A stretch of DNA of 64,000 nucleotides from positions 372,001 through 436,000 of the forward strand of contig NQMI01000005.1 of the NCBI GenBank assembly GCA_002270565.1, in the 5' to 3' direction. The notes beneath the pieces were generated by a model that made no database searches, had not been told where the DNA came from, and saw only the letters and a list, made by a program, of their open reading frames with translations. Every line of letters begins with the position of its first letter. Positions within the stretch are counted from its first letter, which is position 1. The translations under genes and the position numbers were made by a program. This stretch comes from Stenocarpella maydis. Lineage: Eukaryota; Ascomycota; Sordariomycetes; Diaporthales; Diaporthaceae. Of the stretch, positions 22,725-34,657 are shown piece after piece.

Positions 22725-22838
22725 ATTTCGGGTCTTGCAGGGTTCCATACGACAACCGCTGCAGCGTGCGACACCGCAATTCACGCACTGAGGAGTAGTT
22801 TGTGCGTTCATCCCGCCGTGCCCACACCAACACTTCTT
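22725..22838 (-). pseudogene. zinc-finger module cut off from the downstream gene by TAG
   Basis: In the reading frame of the following membrane-protein gene, this segment encodes CWCGHGG, CVNCGVARCSGC and MEPCKTRN. This is the paired CxC / CxxC...CxxC arrangement found at the N-terminus of many fungal proteins of the same family. A TAG at 22722-22724 separates it from the next codons (TAVRKVMERTRQ), with no realistic intron to remove it. I infer a recent nonsense change or start-site shift. Sequencing error or readthrough cannot be excluded. Confidence 0.45.
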
Positions 22839-24238
22839 GTATATCAGCAGGCCAGCCACCAGAGAAAGACTTCAGCGGCATTTACTTACGCAATTCCAGA
22901 CATATATGATTGTCGACCGACCCTGTTTGTTGGGCTTAGCTAAGCTTCGCAGAGTGGTTGCATCACAAGATCACTGACCATGTCTACGCTGCGTGAGTCG
23001 ATGCAAGCTTTGAAGATGACAGAAGCGGCAGAGGGCTATATCTAGGGTAGGTCGGCCCCGGGCGTTGTCCTCCCCGCAGAGCTCAAGACGAGGCAGATAA
23101 GGCTCTCGCAGCAGGTGTCTCTGGGGCGCGGTAGTCCGCTGCACAGCCTGCATATGGGGACTACAAATAAGACGCGATGTTGGTGGCGATCAATAGAACC
23201 GAGGCTGGCGAGACAATGCATGTGCAGGGGAAGCTGCGCTGTCGGGCACCAGTTGCGCGGGATGGCTAAAGTGACCCCTCATGCGCCACGGCCATCGGAT
23301 CATGTCCGCCGTCTTTCCGGCTCGGCTGAGTGAGGCAGAAATGCTGACAGCTGCTGCCTTTTCAGCTCGTACGAGGCCGCCACCGTCATCCCGCGCCGTC
23401 CCTTGCCTTTCGATTTACAGCTTACATTGCATACAGTAAACTGCATTTCTTGGCCAGACCCACGGGCATTCTAACCGAGTATTGTGCGCAGCACCAGACT
23501 GGTCAAGTCATTCTTAACCACGTGTACGCCGGCAGTGGTCACCGTGGCGGTATATCTGGAAGCAATGCCATCAACATTTGGTGTGCGTCTTTGAGGAAGT
23601 CTCAACCCATTCCAACAGCATGGATGCCTGTCTTCACGAAAACACAAAATAATTGAACCATGATTTTGATATCATCATACCACCTAGGATACGAGTATAG
23701 TACAAGCACTCAAGTTCCATGCAAGTGGTTCCTTGTGAGTATATCTTGGGTCTCCGATCGAGGGCAATAGAATCCACCTGCAACCATCAACTCTCACTTG
23801 CTCTGGTCCGTCCACTTTATATCACTTTCCGCCTTCTTCCTCCATAGTGCACTAGGGACATATCGGGGTTCTCAGGCAGGCTATGTGCGTGTGTATGGTA
23901 CGTCGTAAGTAGTGTGGTTCAGACCCGCTTTTCGGGGGCTACATGCCTGCAGGCCGTCTTCCTCCTTCCTGATACCTAAGAATAGACTGCTTCTTGACAC
24001 AATTTGCACCTTTATTCGGGTCGTTAAAAGAGGTTGTCAAGCATCGCATCACAGAACCCGCCCTTCTCTCACAGTTTTCGCAGGAGCTCCATATACATCG
24101 CTGTCTTTTCCGTCACCGAACGCACGCAACACACGGATTATAAACCGGGGCTCGGCCAGATTGACCTCAGCTTCTGAGTGCAGGAAATCCCAGGACTATC
24201 CGCCTCCCCCCCCCCCGCACATTCATGCGCTCTCACAA
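22839..24238. other. intergenic, promoter of the HET-domain gene
   Basis: No supported gene. A pyrimidine-rich run with a C-homopolymer (24205-24217) lies just before the HET start codon. Confidence 0.4.
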
Positions 24239-26523
24239 ATGGCCAGTGATTGCCAACAATGCCGGCATATTGTGTTCACGCCCGGGTCTGAGCAGCTGGG
24301 CTCCGACTGCGGTCTGGATGACTTTGAAGCAGTGATACACCCAGATGTCGCATCGCTGAAGGCGTGTGCCGAACAGCGCAGCTGTCGACTATGTGTCGTC
24401 CTCTACGGGATGTTTGACCATCGGACACGATTTGGCCCGTCAACGCGGCAGTCTTCCACACTCCGAGGGAAATATCCAAGGATTTGTCTATCTCTTCACT
24501 TTGAGGGGTATGGAGAGTCTGCTGAGTGGGACATATTAGAGGATAAGAAACATATCGGGGACACACCGAAGGACATCGTGTTCTCTCATCCGCTGGGCAC
24601 CGACGAAATTTGCATTCGGAACCCACAAGTCATCGCCAGGTCCTCGTGGGCTTCCGAAGGGGCCATGAGTTCGGACTCAAACCCTCAGGAAATGGCCTTG
24701 GAAACGCCGGATCTGAAGCCTAGCGACGCTTCTACGGGGAGTGATGAGACTTTCGACCTCGCCAAACGCTGGATCGATCATTGCTCCAGGACGCATGAGA
24801 ATTGCGAAAAGCGATCATCCTCGGCTCGGAGCATTCCGCGGCGGCTTCTGGATGTTACAAGGGTCGTGGACAAATCTCACGGAGTGGTGCACCTGATTAA
24901 CACAGCAGAACGTGCGTCTGGTGGCTCCGAAATGTTGCAATATATCACCCTCAGCCACCGATGGAGCCCTACATACAACTGCTTCACCTTCGCCTCAAAC
25001 TTATATGAACATGAAACACAAGGTATCGAGATGGCTCTGCTGCCGAAGACGTTCGCGGAGGCATGCATCACCGTCAAGAAGCTGGGTTTAACGTATCTCT
25101 GGATCGACTCATTGTGCATAATCCAAGACTCCAACGCGGACAAGGCACTGGAGATACCAAACATGGCCGACTACTACCAGGATGCAGAGCTCAATCTCTC
25201 GGCGTCTAAGGAGTCGGCTGCAGGACTGTGGTCTGAACGGGATGGCGAAGCCACAAGGCCCTTCAAAATAAATGCAGCACTTGATCTACCAGAAGGGAGA
25301 AAGCTGGTCGTTCTGGAATTAGCACCGGTCCTTAGGGCAGACAAGTCACATCTCGATTACCGAGGGTGGATTCTTCAGGAGAGGATCTTCCCTCGGCGGA
25401 CGCTCTTCTTCGACTCGTACTGGGTCTCTTTCGGGTGCAGCCAAATGGTTGCCTCGGAGTCTTGCCCCGAAGGAATAGACCTGACCGCTTCGTCCAACCC
25501 AGTCACCGTAGAATCCGTCATGGGCACGAAATTAAACAGGGACTGTTCTCTAGCCATCATAGGGGGCATCATTCGATCAGTAGATGCCAACGGTCAAGCA
25601 AACGGCCTCGGTAAGAGAATAACTGGCCCATACTCTCGAGCTAGCATCACTCTGACACCAGGGAAACTACCTCAGCCACCCGCCGACAAATGCTCACACT
25701 GTGGTATCGAATCCTATACGAATACTCCCTCCGCCAGCTCTCCTTCGAGGAGGACCGCCTCGACGCCATATCCGGCCTCGCCGAGCACCTCTGCCGCATC
25801 ACCGGCGACGAGTACATCGGCGGCATGTGGCTGGGCAACCTCCTCGAGTGCCTGCAGTGGCAGCCGAGCACCGGGGACCGCGGCTACCAGGCGATCCGCC
25901 AGAGGCGGCACCGCGCCCCGACCTGGTCCTGGGCGAGCTGTGAGCTCCTCCCCGTGCCGCCCTTGTCCACGCGGTCAGATAGGCTGCGCATCACCAACGA
26001 CTACGGCACGAGGTCCAAGAGCCTGGCCGCAATCAGAATCCTGGACGTGATGTGGCAGTGCGAGGGCGCGAACCGGTTCGGGGGCTTGAGCGAGGCCAGC
26101 CTGACGATACTGGGGCGGCCGCTCCGGGCGCTGGCTTACTCGGGAGCAAGCCCCCCTGTCCTTGACAAGGCCTGGGTCACCATGGACGAAGATATCGAGG
26201 AGCTCCCAGCAGTGAAGCTGTCCGGGATAGAGGGCAGAAAATTGCCCCAAACTCGGCATTTTGTGATAATCCGCGGGGAGACAGGCGCTGGACAGCGGGC
26301 GGAAATGTTCTCCCAGGTGATCCCTGATACTTCTGATCAGAAAGTTGAAGGCTACGTTCATGTGCTCCCGGTAGCCGAGAACTGGGTCATGGGTGGCGGC
26401 GACCGACTATTTTGCTTGGTTCTAAAGGAGACCAGCCCGGGTGTATTCGAACGCATCGGGTCGTGCTTGTCTCGGTCCTGCCACGCCATCAAGGCACCAG
26501 AAAGGAAGATGGTTCTGATTTGA
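24239..26523 (+). CDS. HET-domain (heterokaryon incompatibility) protein
   Basis: Putative allorecognition protein that can trigger cell death when unlike strains fuse. Two exons, 24239-25610 and 25676-26523, give 739 residues. The 65-base GT-AG intron moves the frame from NGL to ATRRQMLTLWYRI and restores the family tail. The N-terminus carries CQQCRHIV and a Cys pair, RSCRLC, common in this subfamily. The HET domain begins near residue 233 (YITLSHRWSP), continues with LTYLWIDSLCIIQDS, and ends with RGWILQERIFPRRTLFF. The C-terminal half contains the usual RAPTWSWAS block. The chosen ATG is the first in frame; the frame is open upstream only from non-ATG codons. No fused NACHT/WD part is present. 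Partner and specificity are unknown. Confidence 0.9.
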
Positions 26524-26631
26524 GATGAAGTCTTGTGTGGTATCACGTATAACGCAGTGTGCAAACAATCCGGCGACTCCCAGAAATCAAGCACAATCTT
26601 GTTGTTTCGGCAATTGCGCCCCTGTTTAGTC

Positions 26632-27996
26632 TCACAAGCTTGCTTCCACTGCAGTGAGGGCCTCGTCGTAGATGGCCAGGGCCTTTTCTACGTCCTCTTT
26701 GGACACGTTCGCGGGCGGGACGACATGTATCCTGTTCTCAACGAAGAAGGAGATTAAGCCCCTCTTCTGACTCTCGCTCTTTATCTTCGCGATCACATGC
26801 GCGGTCACCGGCTTCTTGCTGACTGGATCCGAAACAAGGTCCAGCGCCCAGAACACACCCAGGCCTCGAACATCCCCAATGATTCGATGCTTGTCTGCAA
26901 GCTTGTGCAGGCCGGGACCCAAGACATCCCTCCCCATGGCAGTCGCATTCTCGAGGATCCGCTCCTCCTCCTGGGCCTCGATTGTCGCAACGATAGCTGC
27001 CATGGCGAGCGGGTGTCCCGAGTAGGTCAGGCCTCCCAGGTACACGCGCTCGTCAAAGGCATGTGATATGGCCTGTGAGATGATGACTCCCCCAGCGGGG
27101 ACGTAGCCGCCGTTGACACCCTTTGCGAACGTGACCAGGTCAGGGGTGATGCCCTCCGGGTTCAGCTCCTTGTTCTGCCATGCGAACCAGTCGCCCGTGC
27201 GTCCGAAACCCGCCATGACCTCGTCACAGATCATCACGATGCCAAACTCGTCGCACAGCCTTCGCACCCCGGCAAGCCATCCGGCCGGCGGCACTATGAC
27301 CCCCGCCGTCCCGGGAATGGTCTCGAGGATGATGGCTGCGATGGAGGCTGGGCCCTCGCACTCGATGACCCTCCGGAGATGGTGCAGCGCCCGCTCCGTC
27401 TCCTGCTCGGGCGATGTGGACCAGAACTCGGACCTGTAGGGGTAGGGGCCGAAGAAGTGCGAGTGGCCGCGGGCGAACTGATTTGGGACCCGGCGAAAGT
27501 CGCCTGTCGCACAGATAGCCGATCCCGTGCTGCCGTGGTAGCTGCGGTAGGTGGAGAGCACCGTGTCGCGGCCGGTCGTCAGCCTGGCCATGCGGATGGC
27601 ATTCTCGTTCGCGTCAGCTCCGCCGTTTGTGAAGAAGACCTTGTGGAAGAAGTGGTCGGCGGGGTGAGGGCTGTTGGCGTGCCTGAGGATCAGCTCGGCA
27701 GCCCTTCCGCGGGCGAGGTTGGCGTGCGCGGGTGCTATCGTGGCCAGTGTCTCTGCCTGTTGCTTGATAGCGGCGACGACCTTGGGGTGGCCGTGCCCAA
27801 TGTTGGTGTAGACAAGCTGGCAGGAGAAGTCGAGGTAGCGCTTCCCCGAGTAATCCCAGACCTGGCTGCCTGAAGCCCCCGCGATGGGCAGCGGGTTGAG
27901 GGCGCCTTGGGCACTCCAGGAATGGAAGACATTGGCGCGATCAAGCTGGTAGGCGAGAGCGCCAAGCTCCTCAGAGGTCGGACTGGCGCTCCCCAT
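26632..27996 (-). CDS. class III pyridoxal-phosphate aminotransferase
   Basis: Transfers an amino group from an omega-amino donor to a keto acid using PLP. Intronless frame of 454 residues from the ATG at 27994-27996. Features are the cofactor-binding FFTNGGADANENAIRMAR, YRSYHGSTGSA, the Asp-containing CDEVMAGFGRTGDWFAW, and the Schiff-base Lys292 in VTFAKGVNGGYVP. YSGHPLAMAA and the C-terminal block with RIHVVPPANV complete the fold at normal family length. The pattern is close to bacterial-type taurine:pyruvate or 4-aminobutyrate aminotransferases; the exact donor cannot be decided. No targeting peptide is evident, so it is probably cytosolic. The HET-domain gene converges on it, with only about 100 bases between the two stops. 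Confidence 0.92.
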   Translation of the reverse strand: MGSASPTSEELGALAYQLDRANVFHSWSAQGALNPLPIAGASGSQVWDYSGKRYLDFSCQLVYTNIGHGHPKVVAAIKQQAETLATIAPAHANLARGRAAELILRHANSPHPADHFFHKVFFTNGGADANENAIRMARLTTGRDTVLSTYRSYHGSTGSAICATGDFRRVPNQFARGHSHFFGPYPYRSEFWSTSPEQETERALHHLRRVIECEGPASIAAIILETIPGTAGVIVPPAGWLAGVRRLCDEFGIVMICDEVMAGFGRTGDWFAWQNKELNPEGITPDLVTFAKGVNGGYVPAGGVIISQAISHAFDERVYLGGLTYSGHPLAMAAIVATIEAQEEERILENATAMGRDVLGPGLHKLADKHRIIGDVRGLGVFWALDLVSDPVSKKPVTAHVIAKIKSESQKRGLISFFVENRIHVVPPANVSKEDVEKALAIYDEALTAVEASL

Positions 27997-29467
27997 CTTC
28001 AAGGTCCTTAATGTGCCTGCCTGGTGGTGATGAGTGGCTCGCTGCTGCTTGGTTGGGGTTGTGGGTGAGCACGGGGCTGTCGTGGGTCCAAATCAGCTAG
28101 CTCTTCAGGGCTCCTCGTGAGAAAAGGGACGGAGCAGGCCAGATATGTAGCAGTGATCATCCCGACATCGCATTCATTTACCGGCGAGGTGTCGCCGCAC
28201 GAGGGCGCGACCGGGGCGCCCAAGCTCGACGGGTGGGTTGCGACCCGGGAAGATAAGTACGGTGCGGGCCAGGGAGAGAGATAAGATGCCATGGCTTAGC
28301 CCATGTCACAGCGGTTGTGGGGAGCAGCACCAAACCCACCTTGGTCCAACACTGCTTTGGCAGCTGTGGATTCCCAATCCTTGATGCTGTCTTTCGGCCT
28401 TCAAGTCGAGACTGCCCGATATGTTTTCAGGTCCTTGTTGCGACTCGAGATGCTGAATCATCCCATGGAGCCCCCGCAATCTCCGCTTGCGTGATCCCGA
28501 CTCCCTCTTGCGTGCTTGGGATCCCTGGGAGTCAAGCCACATGTGCACTGTCGTCTGCTGCCGAGGAGGCTGTCACTTGCGTTCCCACTGCCCCGTCCAC
28601 CGTAGTCAGCCACTTCTAGCTGTCTCTTCAGGGTAGTGTCGCTACATACTCAGGCACTAAGTACCCTTCAGACCCTAACACGCTCCTGGATTCCAAGGTT
28701 TGGATTAGCCTCTGTCCTACAAGTTTTGAAACCACCGCGCATTCAGAACGTCGGGCTTACCTGCCCTGGGGTAAGTACCGTGTTAGGGACTTGCTTGAGA
28801 GCTTTCCTTGCGTGTCTTCATTGCTCATTTGGGAGGTGTGTGTGCATGCCGAAGAGGAAGGTTTTAGATACTATAAATAACATACACAGACAGGTACTCT
28901 AGCGTTTGGGCCTGTTGATTGACAGCTCAGGATAGAGAACTCGGTTGCGAAGGAGAGGAATATACAGGACGACTTCACTATTAATGTAGTTTGAACTCTA
29001 AGTGGGCTACACAGATACGTAAGTAGGTATCTTACTAGGTGAGAACTACTTAAAAGGGTTGGGGAGTTTCATGCGGTCTGGGGGTTTCTTATATGTACCT
29101 GGATTCGACAGACGCACAATTATATAGCATTGTATAGCATTCCGGCCCAATGCGCGTCAGCAAGGTCGGAGCCGAATCGGCGGGCACGTTGTTTCAGGGG
29201 CATGATTCCTTTGGACAGGTTTGTAAAACCGCCTAACTGCATGCCAAGGGGGTTTGTGCCACCACAACGCGGTTCGCGAAACTGCTGCCAGGTGCATCGC
29301 CCATTGTCTCGCCGACATTCTTTTTCGCTCACTGGCGCGACCGAGGGGACGCCATAGCGGAGACCCCGCTGCAGCCCACTCATTCTCCCGGCTACCAGAG
29401 CTTCAGGCCCCGTTCTCAACGGTATACCGAGTAGCTACGCGTCAGCTTCCCGTCCGCGACCCTCACG
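27997..29467. other. intergenic between divergent genes
   Basis: About 1.5 kb between the aminotransferase and the transporter start. Frames are short and lack domains. Likely promoter DNA for both genes. Confidence 0.45.
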
Positions 29468-30801
29468 ATGGCTGACAAGAAGAGCGACGACTATGTCATA
29501 CCGATGCCCGGCCAGAGCTATGAGCTCCAGCGCGCCCCCAGCGAGGCCTCGTCGCACCGCCCGGCCGGCCGGCACGGCGATAAGTTGTCGCCGCCACCGG
29601 CGCCTGGGTTCTCCAACAGCCCCGGCGCCTCGATTCTGGGATATTGCCTGGCTTCTATCTCGATGACCGTTGTCAACAAGTACATCGTGTCCGGGAGCGA
29701 CTGGAATCTTATGTTTCTCTACCTGGCCATTCAGGTATGTCCGGCCGAGCCCAGCATCGATGATGGCCTGTAAATGCCGGGCGCTGACCTTCGTCAGTCT
29801 GTAGTTTGCATCCTTGCCGTCCTGGCCTGTCAGCAGATGAGGCTGCTCACTTTGGAGCGCTTTGAGATTGAACAAGCCAAGAAGTGTACGTCTCGTGGTT
29901 CTGCAGTGTGCAAGCAGCGCGTCACAGGTACTGACCGCCCACAGGGTTCCCCATCTCAATCCTGCTGGTTGCCCAGATCTATACCGGTGGCAAGGCCTTG
30001 CAGTTCCTCACGGTCCCGGTGTTCACCATATTCAAAAACCTAACCATCATCGTGATCGCCTACGGAGAGGTCCTCCTCTCCGGAGGCCGGGTCACGCCTC
30101 TCGTGCTCTTCTCGTTCGGCCTGATGGTGTTCAGCTCCATGGTCGCCGCCTGGGCAGACGTGAAGGCGGCCACGAGCCTGGACACCCACCCTTCGGAGAA
30201 ATCGGATGCGCTGAGGACGTTGAATGCAGGCTACGCTTGGATGTTTGCCAATGTCTTTTGCTCTGCGGCGTACGTCCTCGGGAGAGGTCGAACAATCAAG
30301 AAACTCAAGACTAAGGACTGGGACAGTAAGTAACCTCCCCCCCCCTTCAACCCCCCGGGAGGTAGACCCAGAGATGGTCTAGTAGTTCCGACCTGACGGT
30401 CTCTATTAGCAACCTTCTACAACAACCTGCTGAGCATCCCCGTCCTGGTCCTCTGTTCTCTGCTCGTCGAAGACTGGTCCTCGGCTAACCTCTCGAGGAA
30501 CTTCCCCGAAGAGACCCGCCGCAGCCTCGTTATCGGCATGGTATACTCGGGCGTCGGCGCCGTCTTCATCTCGTACGCGAGCGCCTGGTGCCAGAGAGCG
30601 ACATCGTCGACGACCTACTCGATGGTCGGAGCGCTCAACAAACTGCCCATCGCCATCAGCGGCTTCATCTTCTTCGACGCCCCCGTAACCCTCGGGGGCG
30701 TGTCTGCGATCCTCATTGGCTTTGTGAGCGGGATCATTTACGCCTGGGCCAAAATCTGGGAGAAGGAAATGGCAAAGTTGACATTGCCGACGGCGAAGTG
30801 A
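29468..30801 (+). CDS. VRG4: Golgi GDP-mannose transporter
   Basis: Exchanges GDP-mannose for GMP across the Golgi membrane, feeding mannosylation of glycoproteins and lipids. Four exons (29468-29734, 29798-29885, 29945-30325, 30410-30801) join to 375 residues. A polar cytosolic N-terminus of about 50 residues is followed by around ten membrane helices of the drug/metabolite transporter fold. Both substrate-binding motifs known from yeast Vrg4 are present: FYNN right after the last splice junction and GALNK in [15 protein letters not shown]. The first helix has [14 protein letters not shown], also typical. Introns are 63, 59 and 84 bases with standard GT-AG ends. This is normally an essential single-copy gene. 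Confidence 0.95.
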
Positions 30802-31229
30802 GATTCTATGGCGCTTGTGGGAAGCCTCATGGACAATGTTCCGCTCGCAAGTAGACTAGAGTAGGTGGTCTTTACGGCGAGGGTAGGTGAATACAAACCA
30901 AGTTCTGTATATAGCATTTTCAACCAGCCGTGGAGCGGTTGAGCCTTGTAAGGTCGTTTCATACTAAGAGCTCCCTCAAATCAGGATACGACAGGACTAC
31001 TGTCCTCCTACTGCTTGCCTTGCGCATTTAAGGGAGGAACGTATTCTCAATTCGATGGTTTCCATCCCTGAGAGTCAGACTTGGATCAAACGTTGATGGC
31101 TGTCCCCGGCCTCTCCACAGGGGGGGGGGGGGGGTTCTGAGGTTATTCATGTCTGTAGCTACTTAGGTGGTTAGCCACATTTATCACCCCTCTATCGTGA
31201 TGCCACCACAACCATATCTTGGCCTGAAG
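30802..31229. other. convergent intergenic stretch
   Basis: 3' flanks of the transporter and the reductase; a G-homopolymer at about 31122-31134. No gene. Confidence 0.45.
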
Positions 31230-31862
31230 CTACTCCACCAAAAGCTTAACCATGTCCTCCCAAACTGCGGTAATGTCCTCCCTCTCTTTGAGCCACACCA
31301 CGCTCTCATCCTCCAGCAGCCCCAGATCCCCGCCAGTGGAGCACCTACCACCAAATGCCTTATCAGGGAACGCCAGGTTTACAGTTCTCTCAGGCACCTT
31401 CATCCGAAGCCCCTGCAGCACAACCGTTAGCGCCTCCGCGGCCCTCCCGCCGCCGTGCCCACCGTACGACACCACCATGGCGGGCTTGCGCGTCCACTCG
31501 TTGAAGAGAAAGTCGATGGCGTTCTTGAGCGCCGCAGGGATGCCCCAGTTGTACTGAGGCGTGACGAAGACGAATGCGTCCAGGGATGCGACGCGGGCGG
31601 ACCAGTCGCGCGTGTGCTGGTGGGCGTAGTTTGAGGGATCCGTGATGAGCACGGGGATCCCCGGCTCGTCAAAGAGGGGGAGGTTGAAGGAGGCGATGTC
31701 GACGGGCTCCAGCGTTATCGGAGGGCGGAGGCTCGGTGGGTAGGCAGCCAGGCCGGACTCGATCGTCCGCAGGACGAAGTCTACGAGCTGTGGCCCGACC
31801 CGTGGGTTGCGAGTGCTGCCGCAGATGATGCCCACCTTGAATGTTCTACCGGCGGCGCTCAT
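31230..31862 (-). CDS. NADPH-dependent FMN reductase-like flavoprotein
   Basis: Flavodoxin-fold oxidoreductase of 210 residues in one exon from the ATG at 31862. The FMN-phosphate loop GSTRNPRVG follows the first strand (VGIICGS). The flavin-ring contact block FVTPQYNWGIPAALKNAIDFL is intact, and SYGGHGGGRAAE supplies the second phosphate/ring loop. Length and order match the NADPH-dependent FMN/azo/quinone reductase family, whose members reduce quinones, metals or azo compounds in the cytosol. The physiological substrate is unknown. No signal sequence is present. Confidence 0.92.
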   Translation of the reverse strand: MSAAGRTFKVGIICGSTRNPRVGPQLVDFVLRTIESGLAAYPPSLRPPITLEPVDIASFNLPLFDEPGIPVLITDPSNYAHQHTRDWSARVASLDAFVFVTPQYNWGIPAALKNAIDFLFNEWTRKPAMVVSYGGHGGGRAAEALTVVLQGLRMKVPERTVNLAFPDKAFGGRCSTGGDLGLLEDESVVWLKEREDITAVWEDMVKLLVE

Positions 31863-33113
31863 GTTTTTGTTTTTGCCTGGCAGTAATGTGGTTTCCAGTA
31901 TTCGAAGTGGTGGTTAAGTATGAGGTCGCTTCTGTTCGAATTGATACTCAAGGCTGGTTGGTGGTTTGCTGTTTATGACACGGGCTTCTGCCTGGGCAAC
32001 CAACACTGGCAAGTAATTGGTCGAAAAGATCAGTGAGGTGATTCTCATAAAAATGAGTCGATATGGTGAAGGGGCCCTGGAAATTGAGTGAGTGTCCTAA
32101 AGATATTAATACTCGAGGTCAAAATCAAGGTAATTGGTGGCCGGCTAGGAACATTGGAGAGTTATATTTGTCGCTGGTAATTCCATAGTCCACCAGGCTG
32201 CAATCTAAGCCGCGTTAGCACGCGCGGCGTTTACTGATGTATCCGGCACGGGTGTCTGAAAACGCCGCTCCCGCGCTCCGAGCAAGCGGCGATGTTTACA
32301 AAGTCCGCGAGGGCTGCAATTAGGGGCGACGTCTGGCGAACCAACGTGTAAAGACGATTGCCAACTCTTGTGCTGTCAATTAGAAATGGAATTTACGAGC
32401 AGGTCAGGGCAGCCAATTGTTCCGAAGTAATTAGATTGTCAGAACCCCGCAGGACTTTCAGCATAGTAGAGATAGGGTAAGAACACCATTCAGTAACTAT
32501 ATCTACGATAGAACAGTACAACTCAAGTGCTGCTATATACTATTAAGGTCATTTCTATCAAATAATGTTACTTGGCTTCTTGGAAAACAACACATTCTGT
32601 AATCATTGCAATCAAGCCAGGACTATCATGATCCGTCCAATGATAATTGTGAAAAGCTTGGAGATCAGAAGAACACCTCTGCTCAAATGAAGTTATGCAA
32701 AACCGTAGTATCCTGAGGCCCCGAGAAAATGAACCAATAGTTGAAGTTGAAATAGAACGAGAAGAGCTCTTTGAAACGCTGCAATATGACCTCCAGAATT
32801 GTGCCTGTGACAGGCTGCAGTGAAATGTGGAGACTGATCGTCGTCTTCCGGGGCTGCCTGGAGCCGCCACCCTTGCAGGCGAGGGGCAGAAGGCTGAAGT
32901 CAGGGCCCCTGTCATGGAATGTTCCGTGTGGCCGGGTTGCCACTTGGGATGCTGCGTGGGAAGTTGGAACTCATCTTCGTTACATCATACTATTGATCTA
33001 TGGGCGAAGAAACGAGTGTCCTACCTCCGTCCAACGACGTTTTGCTGTTTTGGCTTTGAAATAAACTCGCCATCTTATTCCCGTTAGCTTGAGTAGACAT
33101 GCTCTGGTTCGAG

Positions 33114-33175
33114 TGTATATATACATATATATATATGTATAACTATATGTGTGTATATATGTATATATGTATATA
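33114..33175. repeat. TA/TATGTA microsatellite
   Basis: About 60 bases of alternating TA, interspersed with ATGT units, upstream of the MsrA promoter. Confidence 0.85.
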
Positions 33176-33706
33176 AAAGCCCTCAGAGAAATGGAAGCCC
33201 GGGTACCAAGAGACAGACTGAGCTTGCAGCATCACTCTCGTGGTCAGTAAAGATATCTTTTCCAATAGTCGGAGTTATTGGTCCAAGAGCGACGAAGACA
33301 TGGTCTCCTTGAGACCGGCGCGCTTGAATATTAACCACACGACGTTGACGCGTGCCAGTAAGGCAAGGGCACGGAAAGACGCATACACGTGTGTGCAGAC
33401 CTCACTGTGCTTTGTCCGTATTTTGGAAGACCATGGAGAAGATGGCGGGGTGGCGTTCTTCGTGTTACACCACACCACATACATGTGCCCTGCATGGTTT
33501 GTGATTTGTCATTCCCCCATGGCGGCAGCTCAGATTCGCGAAACGGAGGCGGCGGATGGCCAGTGCGGCTGTGCGGGAGACGTCACGACTTCGGCCGGAT
33601 GATTGATCAATTGTCCAGGCCATAACTACAACCCTCGACGGATTTGGAATTTCAGTTTCCCGCTCTATATTCCCGGTCATCGTGTGGATACGACATCCCC
33701 ACTGCC

Positions 33707-33714
33707 TATATAAA
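33707..33714 (+). promoter_or_regulatory. probable TATA box of the MsrA gene
   Basis: TATATAAA, about 165 bases before the start codon at 33878; a CA/CCACC-rich leader follows. Confidence 0.55.
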
Positions 33715-33877
33715 ACCTCAGCACGCAGCCAAACTGCCTTCCCCAGCAGGACCCAGCCAAGCTCAAACCCCTCCACCCACAAACTCACCACCAAACTCAC
33801 CACCCCGCCGAGGCCCGAGCCTCCAACCACAGACCCTTGTCGCCTTAATCATCGCCCTGCTCGCCGCGACGGCAACC

Positions 33878-34657
33878 ATGGCCTCCTTCGCCATGCCCGG
33901 CTTCATCGCCCGGCTGACCCGGCCCTTCACCACGGCCGCCTCGCTTGGTGTCTCCGAGAACGCCGCCGCCGCCGCCGCCTCGATCCCCGAGGGCGCGCAG
34001 AAGGCGACGGTTGCGGCCGGGTGCTTCTGGGGCGTCGAGCACATCTACCGCAAGCAATTCGAGGGCAAGGGGCTGTACGACGCGCGCGTGGGCTACATCG
34101 GCGGCGACACGGCGAACCCGAGCTACCGGGCCGTCTGCTCGGGGAGCACAGGACGTGAGTGGAAAGGAACCCTTCACTGCGGGTGGCGCTCTATCGGCTT
34201 TGGTCGTCCCGAGGACGCGAAAAAAAAAAGAGGAATAAGAAGAAGAAAGGAAGCAGAAAAGACACTGACGCGCGGGGGGTGACGAACCCCCTTCTCTCCA
34301 GACGCCGAGGCGACACAGATAACCTTCGACCCCAAGCAGGTGACCTACCGCGAGCTCCTCGAGTTCTTCTACCGCATCCACGACCCGACGACGCGCAACA
34401 GGCAGGGCAACGACGCCGGCACGCAGTACCGGAGCGGCATCTTCTTCCACGGCCCGGAGCAGGAGGCCGTGGCGAGGGAGGTGACGGCTGCCGCCGACGC
34501 CCAGTGGTATGGCGGGCCCGGCAAGGTCACGACCCAGGTCGTCGCCGCCGGCCAGTGGTGGGACGCCGAGGACTACCACCAGCTATACCTCGACAAGAAC
34601 CCGACTGGCTACCAGTGCCCCAGCCACTATGTCCGGGACTTCCCGCCGCTGAAGTAG
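33878..34657 (+). CDS. msrA: peptide methionine sulfoxide reductase MsrA
   Basis: Reduces the S-epimer of methionine sulfoxide in proteins, repairing oxidative damage with thioredoxin. Two exons (33878-34154, 34302-34657) give 210 residues. The catalytic motif AAGCFWGVEHIYRK holds the nucleophilic Cys49. DARVGYIGGDTANPSY, the junction block GSTGHAEA, FYRIHDPTT, GTQYRSGIFF and DYHQLYLDKNP are all family signatures in correct order. The first 35 residues are Arg/Ser/Ala-rich without acidic residues until SENA, compatible with a mitochondrial presequence, so a dual location is possible. The 147-base intron contains a long purine tract (about 34217-34262). Confidence 0.95.

Larger units (their letters stand above)
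31863..33877. other. intergenic between divergent genes
   Basis: About 2 kb without a recognised gene. It contains the TA/TATG microsatellite at 33114-33175 and the TATA box of the MsrA gene. The longer frames (33240-33602 plus, 32568-32943 minus) have no family character. Confidence 0.45.

Noticed and set aside
22971..23656. Short frames of 60-72 residues
   Set aside because: No domain, signal peptide or conserved feature; treated as intergenic.
33845..34579. 244-residue minus-strand frame
   Set aside because: Antisense shadow of the MsrA gene, whose catalytic motifs are unambiguous on the plus strand.
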